Shown piece after piece: positions 55,387-64,000 of a DNA stretch of 64,000 nucleotides (positions are counted from its first letter, which is position 1; each line of letters starts with the position of its first letter). Where the stretch lies: the NCBI RefSeq assembly GCF_014489415.1, contig NZ_CP060822.1, positions 2,527,501 to 2,591,500 on the forward strand, given 5' to 3'. The position numbers and the translations under genes were made by a program. The stretch is from Cylindrospermopsis curvispora GIHE-G1. Lineage in GTDB: Bacteria > Cyanobacteriota > Cyanobacteriia > Cyanobacteriales > Nostocaceae. The notes beneath the pieces are model-generated. The model searched no databases and was not told the origin of the DNA. It was given only the letters and a program-made list of their open reading frames with translations.

Positions 55387-55503
55387 GTAGGGAGGCACAA
55401 TTATTTGTAGGATGGGTTAGTGGTGGCTTAACCCATGCAGGTGTTGGGTTTCATACTTCAACCCAACCTACGTTCATATTATGTTTAATTCCACCCACCC
55501 AAT
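55386..55503. repeat. MITE-like repeat copy 3 (TA flanks 55384-85 and 55504-05)
   Basis: AGTAGGGAGGCACAATTATT at the left, TTCCACCCACCCAAT at the right, TA on each side. The internal hairpin is GTTGGGTT-tcatacttc-AACCCAAC. Its first base completes the stop codon of the upstream DUF29 gene. Located between that gene and leuS, which ends at 55520. Confidence 0.85.
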
Positions 55504-55519
55504 TAAAAGGTGACCCCAG

Positions 55520-58102
55520 CTATTCCTTCTGGTCTAGGACAAAATTCACCAGCTTACCGGGAACAACAATGACCTTTTTGACTTCTTTCCCCTCAATATA
55601 ACGTTTTGCCACCTCTGATTCCCGCGCATATTTTTCCAAGGCCATTTTATCTATTTGGGAAGGAACTTGAATTGCACCACGGGTTTTCCCCATAATTTGA
55701 ATTACTAGGGTAATTTCATCAGCTATCAAAGCTGCTGGGTCAAAACTTGGCCAACCTTGCTGATGTACTGAACCCTTATTCCCCAGTGAACTCCATAACT
55801 CATCAGCAATATGGGGTGCAAAAGGAGCTAACATAATCACTAAATTTTTAATCCCTTCTGCATAAATTGGTGAATTATGACATTTTCCATCAGTGAGAGC
55901 ATTGCTCAATTTCATGAGTTCTGAAATTGCTGTGTTAAACTGATATTCGTCTTCTACATCTTCCGTAATTGCTTTAATAGCTAAGTGAGTTGTCCTTCTT
56001 AAATCTTTCTCTTCCTTTGTCAATTTCTCTAAATCAACTTTTTTTCCACAGACTCCCATATTGGCATAATCATTCACCAATCTCCAAACACGATTTAAAA
56101 ATCGAAATTGTCCTTCAACATCAGCTTCATCCCATTCCAAATCTTTCTCAGGTGGTGCTTTGAATAAAATAAACATCCGCGCTGTGTCAACACCATACTT
56201 AGAAATTACGTCTTCTGGTGCTACCCCATTACCTTTTGATTTAGACATGGTTGCATAAACACGTTGTAAAGGTTCCCTTGTTTGAGGATCCACAGGATGA
56301 TTAGCATCAACTAAATGGGAAGGAACCCATTTGTCTTTACCACTTTTGTTGGGGTTCATATATGTTAAACCCTGTACCATTCCCTGGGTTAATAACCTTT
56401 GAAATGGTTCATCAAAATTCAATAAACCCCTATCTCTTAACACCTTGGTGAAGAAACGAGAATACAACAAATGCAAAATGGCATGCTCAATACCACCCAC
56501 ATATTGATCCACTGGCATCCAATCATTTACCCGACTGCTATCAAAAATTTGTTGGGCATTTTTGGCATCAGTATAACGTAAGAAATACCAAGAAGAATCG
56601 ATAAAAGTATCCATAGTGTCCGTCTCTCTTTTGGCTGGAGTACCACAATTAGGACAGGGTACATTCAACCAACTTTCTAACTGAGCTAAGGGCGATCCAC
56701 CACGACCGGTAAATTCCACTTCTTCTGGTAATTCTACGGGTAAATCCGCTTCTGGTACTGGAACCATACCACATTCAGGACAATGAATCACTGGAATAGG
56801 CGCACCCCAATAACGTTGACGAGAAATTAACCAATCTCGTAGGCGATATTGAACTTTCTGGCTACCAAAACCCTGCTCTTGAGCATATTCAATAATTGCC
56901 TTTTTGCCGTCTGCTGAATTCATGCCATTAAACTGACCGGAGTTAACTAAAACTCCCCCTTCTGTATAGGCTTTAGTTAGGGTTTCCTGATTACCAATTT
57001 CTGGTACAATTACTACCTTAATCTCTAAATTTTGCTCCCGGGCAAATTTGAAATCCCGTGCATCATGAGCAGGTACACCCATCACCGCACCAGTCCCATA
57101 CTCATAAAGTACGTAGTCGGCAATCCAGATGGGTACTTCCTGTTGGGTGAAAGGGTTGATAGCCTTCCCACCAGTAGGAATACCCCGCTTAGGTTTGTCC
57201 TCTGCAGTCCTTTCTAACTCACTTTGACTACTTACTTCTGCAATAAACGCTTCCACCGCTGCTTTTTGTTCCGCATTGGTTACCATTTTAGTTAAGGGGT
57301 GCTCGGGAGCTAATACAATATAACTCACTCCATAAACCGTATCGGGACGAGTGGTATAAACACCAATTTTTTCCCTTAACCCCACAATAGGAAATTCTAA
57401 ATATGCACCTGTAGATTTGCCAATCCAGTTGGCCTGCATTATCTTTACCCGTTCGGGCCAACCGGGTAAATGTTCTAGATCATTTAATAGTTCCTCCGCA
57501 TAGGCTGTAATTTTGAGAAACCATTGACGCAACATCTTACGTTCTACGATCGCACCACTACGCCAAGATCTTCCTTCAGCATCTACTTGTTCATTAGCTA
57601 ATACAGTTTGGTCTATAGGATCCCAATTAACAGCCGCCTCTTTTTGATAGGCTAAACCAGCTGCTAAAAATTGCAGAAAAATCCATTGTGTCCAGCGATA
57701 ATAATCGGATGAGCAAGTAGCAACTTCAGCTTCCCAGTCTAAGGATAAACCCAGACGTTTCAATTGTTGTCTCATCTGGTCAATATTTTGGTATGTCCAC
57801 TTCGCTGGAGGAACACCCCTATCAATAGCTGCATTTTCTGCTGGCAATCCAAAGGCATCCCAACCCATTGGATGTAATACACGATACCCTTGCATTCTTT
57901 TCAGGCGAGCGATCACATCTGTAATCGTGTAGTTACGCACATGACCCATGTGCAAGCTACCTGAAGGGTAGGGGAACATAGAAAGGGCGTAGAATTTTGG
58001 TTGGTTTTTGTCTTGAGGTGTTTTATCCAAACCTAGTTCTGACCATAACTGTTGCCATTTTTCTTCAATTGCTGCTGGGTCGTATAATGTTTTGGACTCC
58101 AC
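55520..58102 (-). CDS. leuS: Leucyl-tRNA synthetase
   Basis: An 860-residue class I aminoacyl-tRNA synthetase. HMGH motif in [17 protein letters not shown] as MSKSKGN, and the CP1 editing domain with the [12 protein letters not shown] motif. Two zinc-like CxxC pairs (CPECG, CPNCG). I chose GTG 58102 (N-terminus [16 protein letters not shown]) with an AGGAG Shine-Dalgarno; the ATG frame at 58159 is 19 codons longer and does not match family starts. Confidence 0.95.
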   Translation of the reverse strand: MESKTLYDPAAIEEKWQQLWSELGLDKTPQDKNQPKFYALSMFPYPSGSLHMGHVRNYTITDVIARLKRMQGYRVLHPMGWDAFGLPAENAAIDRGVPPAKWTYQNIDQMRQQLKRLGLSLDWEAEVATCSSDYYRWTQWIFLQFLAAGLAYQKEAAVNWDPIDQTVLANEQVDAEGRSWRSGAIVERKMLRQWFLKITAYAEELLNDLEHLPGWPERVKIMQANWIGKSTGAYLEFPIVGLREKIGVYTTRPDTVYGVSYIVLAPEHPLTKMVTNAEQKAAVEAFIAEVSSQSELERTAEDKPKRGIPTGGKAINPFTQQEVPIWIADYVLYEYGTGAVMGVPAHDARDFKFAREQNLEIKVVIVPEIGNQETLTKAYTEGGVLVNSGQFNGMNSADGKKAIIEYAQEQGFGSQKVQYRLRDWLISRQRYWGAPIPVIHCPECGMVPVPEADLPVELPEEVEFTGRGGSPLAQLESWLNVPCPNCGTPAKRETDTMDTFIDSSWYFLRYTDAKNAQQIFDSSRVNDWMPVDQYVGGIEHAILHLLYSRFFTKVLRDRGLLNFDEPFQRLLTQGMVQGLTYMNPNKSGKDKWVPSHLVDANHPVDPQTREPLQRVYATMSKSKGNGVAPEDVISKYGVDTARMFILFKAPPEKDLEWDEADVEGQFRFLNRVWRLVNDYANMGVCGKKVDLEKLTKEEKDLRRTTHLAIKAITEDVEDEYQFNTAISELMKLSNALTDGKCHNSPIYAEGIKNLVIMLAPFAPHIADELWSSLGNKGSVHQQGWPSFDPAALIADEITLVIQIMGKTRGAIQVPSQIDKMALEKYARESEVAKRYIEGKEVKKVIVVPGKLVNFVLDQKE

Positions 58103-58310
58103 AAATAAAACTCCTAATGTTTTTTTTTCGCTATTGTGGCATAATCCAGACTTGTGCAATTTTACAGCTAATCAAAAGGATTAAAATTGATTAACCATCC
58201 CATCGGTCAATTCTGGTAAGCCAGAAAGCACGATTGTATCATAGCTTCCGGCAAAGCTACCCAAAGATGAAAGAAAATATCGTGCATATCTTAACACTAA
58301 TTACTGTTGA

Positions 58311-59441
58311 TTAGCTTTTAAGCTTACTATAAACATAACGACTAAAACTGCCCTCATTTAAATTGTTCCAAGCATAAACTCGATCCCTAAAAGGCTTCCA
58401 CTCGTCATAAATGGCCTTGAAATCCGCATCTTTGGCAGCAAATTCATCATACAGGGCAAAAGATTCTTTTTCCGCAACTGCTAAAATCTCCTGACTGTAA
58501 GCACGAACCTCCGTACCACCCTTTAACAATCTTTCTAGTGCTTGATTATTTTTGGCATCGTAACGAGCCAACATTGTTAGGTTGGATTGATATGCTGCGG
58601 TTTCTAAAGCTGCTTGATATTGAGGTGGTAATTTCTTCCACTCATCTAAATTAATTTGCACTTCTAAAGTTGGACCTGGTTCCCACCAACCGGGATAATA
58701 GTAATACTTAGCAACTTTATTTAAACCCAACTTCTCGTCGTCGTAGGGTCCTACCCACTCAGCAGCATCAATAGCACCAGTTTGTAATGCCTGAAATATC
58801 TCCCCCCCAGGAACATTTTGTACTGTCACCCCCAGTTTAGCCATTACCTGTCCACCTAAACCAGGAATACGCATTTTCAATCCTTTTAGATCATTAATGG
58901 TTTTGATTTCTCGGCGAAACCACCCCCCCATCTGTGTACCTGTGTTACCAGCAGGAAATTGAATGACATTGAATTTACGGGCGTAAAGCTCTTGTAATTT
59001 AGCTAGACCGCCACCTTCGTATAACCAGGCATTTTGCTGTTGTGCATTCAATCCAAAAGGTACTGATGTACCAAAAGCTAGGGCTGGGGTTTTGCCAATA
59101 TAGTAGTAGGATCCCGTATGTCCTGACTGTACCGCACCCTGGGAAACCACGTTCAACACTTCCAAACCAGGAGCTATGTCTCCAGCGGGACGAGGTTCTA
59201 TGATAAATTTCCCATTAGTAAGGGCTTTTACCCTATCAGCTAAAACCTGTGCTCCACCAAAAATAATTTCTAAGGACAAAGGCCAACTGGTGGCCATTTG
59301 CCACTTTACCGTTGGTAGTTTATCTGTATTAAATCCACTTGCTTCTTGGTTTTGAGCTTTTTGACAACCTCCAACAATTGCTACCCCTGTAGCGCCAATG
59401 GCACTTTGAGATAATCTCGTAACAAGGTCTCGACGTTTCAT
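58311..59441 (-). CDS. dctP: TRAP transporter substrate-binding protein (TakP-like)
   Basis: A 376-residue exported binding protein. The N-terminus has a twin-arginine-like [12 protein letters not shown] and a lipobox-like VGGC (Cys26). The mature protein closely resembles TakP, the 2-oxoacid-binding TRAP protein of Rhodobacter ([46 protein letters not shown]). Ligand 2-oxo acid is inferred from the family. Divergently transcribed from the dctQ and dctM permease genes, 206 bp away. Confidence 0.88.
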   Translation of the reverse strand: MKRRDLVTRLSQSAIGATGVAIVGGCQKAQNQEASGFNTDKLPTVKWQMATSWPLSLEIIFGGAQVLADRVKALTNGKFIIEPRPAGDIAPGLEVLNVVSQGAVQSGHTGSYYYIGKTPALAFGTSVPFGLNAQQQNAWLYEGGGLAKLQELYARKFNVIQFPAGNTGTQMGGWFRREIKTINDLKGLKMRIPGLGGQVMAKLGVTVQNVPGGEIFQALQTGAIDAAEWVGPYDDEKLGLNKVAKYYYYPGWWEPGPTLEVQINLDEWKKLPPQYQAALETAAYQSNLTMLARYDAKNNQALERLLKGGTEVRAYSQEILAVAEKESFALYDEFAAKDADFKAIYDEWKPFRDRVYAWNNLNEGSFSRYVYSKLKS

Positions 59442-59647
59442 AAATAAAACCTGACTTGGATAATTTTTGGATAATTTTTAAAAAGTATTTGCCATTGAGC
59501 TGAAAATACCACCACACTCTACCATATTGTTTAGGGAAAAAATATGAATAATTAAAAATAAGTATAAAGAAGTATAACGAAATTTCCATAATATCTTCTA
59601 TCAGTCTTAGTTTAGTGTAGTGTGGGAAATTATTTGTGAGTGAAATC

Positions 59648-60274
59648 ATGATGCACGAATCCAGAAAATGGCTATTTGTTAGCAGATTATTAAGGATTTC
59701 CGAGTTTATTGATAAATATACGGATAAATTGGGATGGTTTTGCAATTGGCTGGTTTTAATCACCATTGGAGTAGGTTTTTTTAACGTTGTTGCTCGCTAT
59801 TTAGGACGCTTTTTAGGACTACAATTATCTTCGAACGCGCTTTTAGAACTACAATGGTATTTATTTTCTATGACGTTTTTACTTGGCTTTGCCTATATTT
59901 TACGTCATGGAGACAATGTTAGAGTAGATTTTTTGTATACTAATATGAATGAGAAGAAACGAGCATTGATTGATTTTTGGGGAACAATATTATTTTTAAT
60001 TCCCTTTTGTTTAATTGGTATTTGGGTAACATTTAATCCCGTCTTACAGTCCTGGGGTAGATTAAGTGATGGTAATTGGGGAAGTTGGGAAGTTTCTTCC
60101 GATGCTAATGGTTTACCTCGTGCACCCATTAAAACAATACTTCCCTTGGGATTATTATTTCTCCTTTTACAGAGTATTTCTCAAGCCATTAAATATTTGG
60201 CCATACTCCTAGGCTATGAACAGGTATCAGAAAAAGTTCGACTGGAAACTTCAGAAAATATCAAAATTGAATAG
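59648..60274 (+). CDS. dctQ: TRAP transporter small permease DctQ
   Basis: A 208-residue membrane protein with four helices; it pairs with DctM. NVVARYLGRFLGL and LELQWYLFSMTFLLGFAYILRHGDNVRVDF are the family core. Alternatives for the start are GTG 59636, ATG 59648 and ATG 59651. Lies 47 bp before dctM and should form a transcript with it. Confidence 0.88.
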   Translation: MMHESRKWLFVSRLLRISEFIDKYTDKLGWFCNWLVLITIGVGFFNVVARYLGRFLGLQLSSNALLELQWYLFSMTFLLGFAYILRHGDNVRVDFLYTNMNEKKRALIDFWGTILFLIPFCLIGIWVTFNPVLQSWGRLSDGNWGSWEVSSDANGLPRAPIKTILPLGLLFLLLQSISQAIKYLAILLGYEQVSEKVRLETSENIKIE

Positions 60275-60321
60275 TCAATCTTAAATAATTATTAAACTGT
60301 TAGTAATTTATCAGGTGATTT

Positions 60322-61656
60322 ATGGGTTTTGAATGGTTATCTATTTTGATGTTTCTGGGCTTTTTTCTAATTTTAATGACTGGATACCCGGTTGCATTTT
60401 CTTTTGCGGGAACAGCAATTGTTTTTGGCATCATCGGTATGACAGTCGGAGCATTTAATCCTGCACGTTTGTTATCCTTGCCAAATATTTGGTTTGGCAC
60501 CATGTCCAATTTCACCCTCCTGGCTATTCCCTTTTTTGTGTTTCTAGGTGCTATTTTAGAAAAGTCAGGTTTAGCCGAGGAATTATTAGAAACTGTAGGT
60601 ATTTTATTCAGTCGTATACGAGGTGGTTTAGCCCTAGCAGTTGTCTTAGTAGGAACTATTCTAGCAGCGACTACAGGAGTTGTAGCTGCTACAGTAATTG
60701 TCATGGGAATGTTATCCTTACCGGTGATGATTCGCTATGGTTATGACAAGAAACTAGCTGCTGGAGTAATTATTGCATCGGGTACTTTAGCTCAGCTAAT
60801 TCCCCCCAGTTTAGTACTCGTAATTCTCAGTGACCAAATTGGTGTGTCGGTAGGAGATTTATTTTTAGGGGCTTTAATTCCAGGTTTAATGTTATCTGGT
60901 TCTTATATTCTCTATATTCTGGCACTAGCTTTTTTTCAGCCAGACAAAGTTCCGAATATTCCTGCTAATGTGGAAATTCTTACAGGTACTAAGTTACTCA
61001 AAAAAGTCATCAAGGCTGTTATCCCCCCAATTTTATTGATTTTTGCTGTTTTAGGGAGTATTTTCTTTGGCATTGCTACGCCTACAGAAGCTGGTGCTGT
61101 TGGTGCTGTTGGTGCTTCTTTGCTGGCCGCTTTCAATAAACGGTTAACACCTCAATTAGTTCGTGATTCTGCTCACTCCACGGCAGTTATTACCGCTTTA
61201 GTGGTGATGATTTTATTTGCTTCATCCATGTTTAGTTTAGTATTTGATGCTCTGGGGGGTAAAACTTTAATTACTGAACTTCTAACCAGTTTACCTGGAG
61301 GTTATTGGGGATTTTTAATTGTCAGTAATTTGGCAATTTTTGCTCTGGGAGTCTTCCTAGAATTCATGGAAATTTGCTTTATTGCCATGCCATTATTTGT
61401 GCCTGCAGCCCAAGCTTTAAATATTGATATGGTATGGTTTGGTGTGGTCATGGCGATTAATTTACAAACCGCCTTTATTTCCCCTCCTGTAGGATTTTCT
61501 TTGTTTTATTTACAAAGTGTAGCACCTAAAGAAGTTAGCACTTTCGATATTCATAAAAGTGCCATTCCTTTTATGGTGTTACAGTTTGTGGTGTTGTTAA
61601 TTGTCATTATTTTCCCCCAGACTGTACGCTGGTTAATTGATATTTCCGCTGTTTAA
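60322..61656 (+). CDS. dctM: TRAP transporter large permease DctM
   Basis: A 444-residue secondary-transport permease, about twelve helices, Na+-driven in characterised members. [16 protein letters not shown] near the start, [30 protein letters not shown] and the C-terminal [15 protein letters not shown] are DctM hallmarks. Together with DctQ and DctP it likely imports a carboxylate such as a 2-oxo acid. A MITE copy lies 83 bp after the stop. Confidence 0.92.
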   Translation: MGFEWLSILMFLGFFLILMTGYPVAFSFAGTAIVFGIIGMTVGAFNPARLLSLPNIWFGTMSNFTLLAIPFFVFLGAILEKSGLAEELLETVGILFSRIRGGLALAVVLVGTILAATTGVVAATVIVMGMLSLPVMIRYGYDKKLAAGVIIASGTLAQLIPPSLVLVILSDQIGVSVGDLFLGALIPGLMLSGSYILYILALAFFQPDKVPNIPANVEILTGTKLLKKVIKAVIPPILLIFAVLGSIFFGIATPTEAGAVGAVGASLLAAFNKRLTPQLVRDSAHSTAVITALVVMILFASSMFSLVFDALGGKTLITELLTSLPGGYWGFLIVSNLAIFALGVFLEFMEICFIAMPLFVPAAQALNIDMVWFGVVMAINLQTAFISPPVGFSLFYLQSVAPKEVSTFDIHKSAIPFMVLQFVVLLIVIIFPQTVRWLIDISAV

Positions 61657-61739
61657 TTTCATTTGATTTAATAGAGTGATCTAGATTTCTTACAGGAAAC
61701 CCCTGATCACCCTACTACCATACCTGTACTCCCCAGCTA

Positions 61740-61852
61740 AGTAGGGAGGCACAATTATTTGTAGGATGGGTCGAGTAACGAGACCCGTGGTGTTGGGTTT
61801 CATACTTCAACCCAACCTACGTTGATCTTATATTTAATTCCACTCACCCACT
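61740..61852. repeat. MITE-like repeat copy 4 (TA flanks 61738-39 and 61853-54)
   Basis: AGTAGGGAGGCACAATTATT at the left and CACTCACCCACT at the right, with TA on each side. The internal hairpin is GTTGGGTT-tcatacttc-AACCCAAC. Its last base supplies the final A of the stop codon (TAA, minus strand) of the glycosyltransferase ending at 61852. Confidence 0.85.
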
Positions 61853-63108
61853 TAGAAGAATTCCATCTCATTTACATTTACTAACTCATATAATTTATCC
61901 TCAAACTTCTGACTGCAATTTGACCAGTCAAATTGTAAAATTGAGGAACGAGCTTGGCTAGACAATTGGTTTTTGAGATCGGGATTTTGCAGGATTGTTA
62001 CTATTTTGTCGGCAAAATCTTTAGGGTTATTAGGTTGTGCAAGTAGTCCATTATAACCAACAATTACTTGTTCAGCAGTAGAGGGAGCCATTACTGCTAC
62101 TACTGGTGTTCCAGAAGCTAAAGCTTCGTTATTAGTGGTGCAGAAATTTTCTGTAACTGAGGGGTTAATAAAAACATCTGCTCTGGCAAACCATCCTAAA
62201 AGTTCTGTGCCATGAGATTCACCCCAAATTGTCACACCATCAGCAAATTTTTGGGCGCGATGGCGAATTTCTTGGTCTAGGGGACCGCTACCAACTATGA
62301 CTAAATGCACCTGGGGAATTTTAGCTGCAATTAAGGGATAGGCTTCTAAAATTTGAGTAACATTCTTTTCTGCAGTGATACGTCCTACAAATAAAATAGT
62401 CGGTCTTTTATCATTGGGAATTGGGTCATGACAAATGTTGCGAGGATGAAATTTTTCACAGTTAATTCCCTGATAGGGGACATATTCACATCTTTGACAT
62501 TGCAGTTTTTGGTACTTTGTCAGTTGCTCTCTGGAAGGAAATATGTTGAGGGTATATTGATCGCTAAATTGTCTGACTAGTAGAGGAATTATGGGACTCG
62601 TTAGTCTGAATAAAATGTCGCCTAAATAATATTTAATATAGGCAACTATATCCGTGTGAAAAACGGAGATAATAGGGGTTTTAGTACGTTTGGCATAGTC
62701 AACTCCTACCGCCCTACCATAACCTTGTAGAAAAATAGAATATAGCCCTCTCATCTGGGCTGCTTCCTCCACAACAATAATATCAGGTTGAAAGTTTTCT
62801 AAAAGTTTAGTATCGTTCCAATGACGATAATTTAAAGGTTGCGGTAGGGATTTATAAAAAATTAGTGGTTGGGTAGGAAAAGCATAGGAAGAGAAGTTAG
62901 AAAAAATTTGTAGTTCTGATAATCCTAACATGGGACGATTGCCCACTTGTTGACTATACTGCTTATTAATTTGTGGATGGATCAGAAAAACTTCATGCCC
63001 TTGTTCTAGTAACCAATGAACTCGTTGGTGTACAGCAACAGATACTCCCGTTAAAAAAGGAGCATATAAACCAGTGAATAAGGCAATGCGCAAGGGTTTC
63101 TTTTCCAT
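61852..63108 (-). CDS. Family 4-type glycosyltransferase
   Basis: A 418-residue GT-B enzyme. N-terminal GLYAPFLTGVSVAVHQRVHWL is the acceptor side; the C-terminal donor-binding side has LFVGRITAEKNV, VIVGSGPLDQEI and TENFCTTNNEALASGTPVV (the E-rich EX7E motif). Likely builds a polysaccharide or glycolipid; donor unknown. Its stop codon comes from a MITE. Start ATG 63108. Confidence 0.9.
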   Translation of the reverse strand: MEKKPLRIALFTGLYAPFLTGVSVAVHQRVHWLLEQGHEVFLIHPQINKQYSQQVGNRPMLGLSELQIFSNFSSYAFPTQPLIFYKSLPQPLNYRHWNDTKLLENFQPDIIVVEEAAQMRGLYSIFLQGYGRAVGVDYAKRTKTPIISVFHTDIVAYIKYYLGDILFRLTSPIIPLLVRQFSDQYTLNIFPSREQLTKYQKLQCQRCEYVPYQGINCEKFHPRNICHDPIPNDKRPTILFVGRITAEKNVTQILEAYPLIAAKIPQVHLVIVGSGPLDQEIRHRAQKFADGVTIWGESHGTELLGWFARADVFINPSVTENFCTTNNEALASGTPVVAVMAPSTAEQVIVGYNGLLAQPNNPKDFADKIVTILQNPDLKNQLSSQARSSILQFDWSNCSQKFEDKLYELVNVNEMEFF

Positions 63109-63238
63109 GTTTAATTCCTCTGTTTGGGTAAGAAAGTTGAATTAATTAGGATTTACGCATTGACAGACCTCAGTTAATCCAGCGGATAATTAACACAATT
63201 ACCCAACAAGGATACTAGAAATAAGAAAATCAATAAAA

Positions 63239-64000
63239 TTAGAGAGACATTTTTGGATCGGTCGGTTGATCTAACCATTGATAAGGATGATATGCAACTA
63301 AGTTAATATTTCCCTTATCATTGATTTTATAAGTGATTCCACGCCAGGTTAGGGTTGATGTGGATATGGAAGATAGGATTGCTAAACCATAAAGTAACTG
63401 GGTTAAAGGAATGGCAATCAACATTTTAACAATGGTGGTTAGTGAAATTTCAGTAATTGGTTGTTGCTGCTGATAAATTATTTTTTCAACCCTCCTCTGT
63501 GTGACTAAAATCAGCAGGAGCAGTCCCAGGATATAAAGGCTATAGGATTGCAGTAAAGACAATACTTTTTCTCCTTCAGTTACTAGTAACATTCCTAGAG
63601 TTAATAAAAGTGTCAGCCCAGGAAAAACTATGCTAGAAACAGCTTCACAGATTAATGCTAACCACTTAGGGTGATAAAGTCGAGAACAAAGTATTAGACG
63701 TTGTAGAGAGGGAAGTAACTCAGATAAGTTAATTTCTTCTCGGTTGATAATTAGCGCAGAAGGAATAAATTTAATTTTCCATCCCTGTTTTTGGAGAATT
63801 TTATGCATTGGTATGTCATCACTAAGTGCTTGTCCCCATTTCTCTATCAGTTGGGTTTCTTCAATAACACTTTTTTTGATTGCTAAACTACCACCCCAAG
63901 GAATTTGAAAGAGAAACATTTGTATGACGGTAGAAATATTCCCTGTGTAACGTACTAGGGAACCCCAATATTTTCCTGTGGGTACATACCAACGGTTTCC
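63239..64000 (-). CDS. GT2/GT21-type glycosyltransferase, N-terminus beyond window
   Basis: The frame is open from 63239 (stop) up to the window edge, at least 27 codons past the apparent ATG 63919, so the gene is partial. Visible part: RWYVPTGKYWG, WGGSLAIKKSVIE, ALSDDIPMHK and QRLILCSRLYHP (a QxxRW-like region), then 3-4 C-terminal helices. This fits a ceramide glucosyltransferase-like membrane GT2/GT21. The catalytic Asp motifs of the N-terminal half are missing from view. Confidence 0.8.
   Translation of the reverse strand, partial: GNRWYVPTGKYWGSLVRYTGNISTVIQMFLFQIPWGGSLAIKKSVIEETQLIEKWGQALSDDIPMHKILQKQGWKIKFIPSALIINREEINLSELLPSLQRLILCSRLYHPKWLALICEAVSSIVFPGLTLLLTLGMLLVTEGEKVLSLLQSYSLYILGLLLLILVTQRRVEKIIYQQQQPITEISLTTIVKMLIAIPLTQLLYGLAILSSISTSTLTWRGITYKINDKGNINLVAYHPYQWLDQPTDPKMSL

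Noticed and set aside
59329-59766. 145-codon minus-strand frame overlapping dctP start and dctQ
   Set aside because: It overlaps two strong genes on both sides and shows no family signature; its residues near 59441 repeat dctP in another frame.

Overview
This window is a chromosomal segment of an oxygenic cyanobacterium. The evidence is a photosystem II D2 gene (psbD), chlorophyll synthase (chlG), a PetP-type cytochrome b6f small protein, menD for phylloquinone, an IctB-family protein, a dnaE gene ending in the N-half of the cyanobacterial split intein, and many copies of the HIP1 octamer GCGATCGC (for example 1411, 1522, 5602, 10052, 12642, 13513, 45929). The sequence is AT-rich, genes lie on both strands in short operons, and the gene set looks like Nostocales (perhaps the Raphidiopsis/Cylindrospermopsis/Anabaena range). 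That placement is an inference from gene content.

Layout. 1-9 kb: 3' part of a short-chain dehydrogenase, hppD, a HAD phosphatase, small membrane and secreted proteins, gltX, tRNA-Asp, a thioredoxin-fold DUF255 protein and a photolyase. 9-18.5 kb: a TnpB remnant, an HtrA-type protease, an InrS-like metal sensor, an EamA exporter, a MalK-type ATPase, split dnaE, a PAS-CRP regulator and the wreck of an IS607-type element. 18.5-28 kb: a saccharopine-dehydrogenase-like enzyme, the pilB-pilT-pilC type IV pilus operon, grpE and dnaJ (no dnaK between them), a TusA-like protein, rsgA and tRNA-Asn. 28-37 kb: a NYN nuclease, an ECF-type ATPase, UPF0367, stand-alone psbD, a PLD protein, a cysteine desulfurase, and a thylakoid-related run of petP-like gene, get3d and chlG. 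37-48 kb: a vWA/FHA-like membrane pair, a cydAB pseudogene collapsed by deletion, ictB, a DUF29 gene, smpB, a NarL-type regulator, a low-molecular-weight phosphatase, a flippase-like membrane protein and a molybdopterin oxidoreductase. 48-64 kb: an ABC1 kinase, an IS4-family element with a 9-bp target duplication sitting directly upstream of gloB, menD, folB with a second DUF29 gene, leuS, a divergent TakP-like TRAP transporter (dctP / dctQM) and two glycosyltransferases, the last cut by the window end.

The most notable structure beyond the gene list is a family of ~113-126 bp MITE-like elements, TA-flanked with imperfect terminal inverted repeats. Four recognisable copies and one decayed copy lie exactly at or just after stop codons. 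In three cases the element itself supplies part or all of the stop codon, including that of the dnaE N-intein. Other points worth a second look are an Arg-to-Pro change at D2 position 233 (a residue linked to the bicarbonate effect), a clean cydA-cydB deletion fusion, an altered Walker A lysine in Get3d, and a pair of palindromes upstream of the PAS-CRP regulator.

No CRISPR array, rRNA, secondary-metabolite cluster or obvious defence island is visible. Most of the window is ordinary housekeeping chromosome with scattered mobile-element decay.
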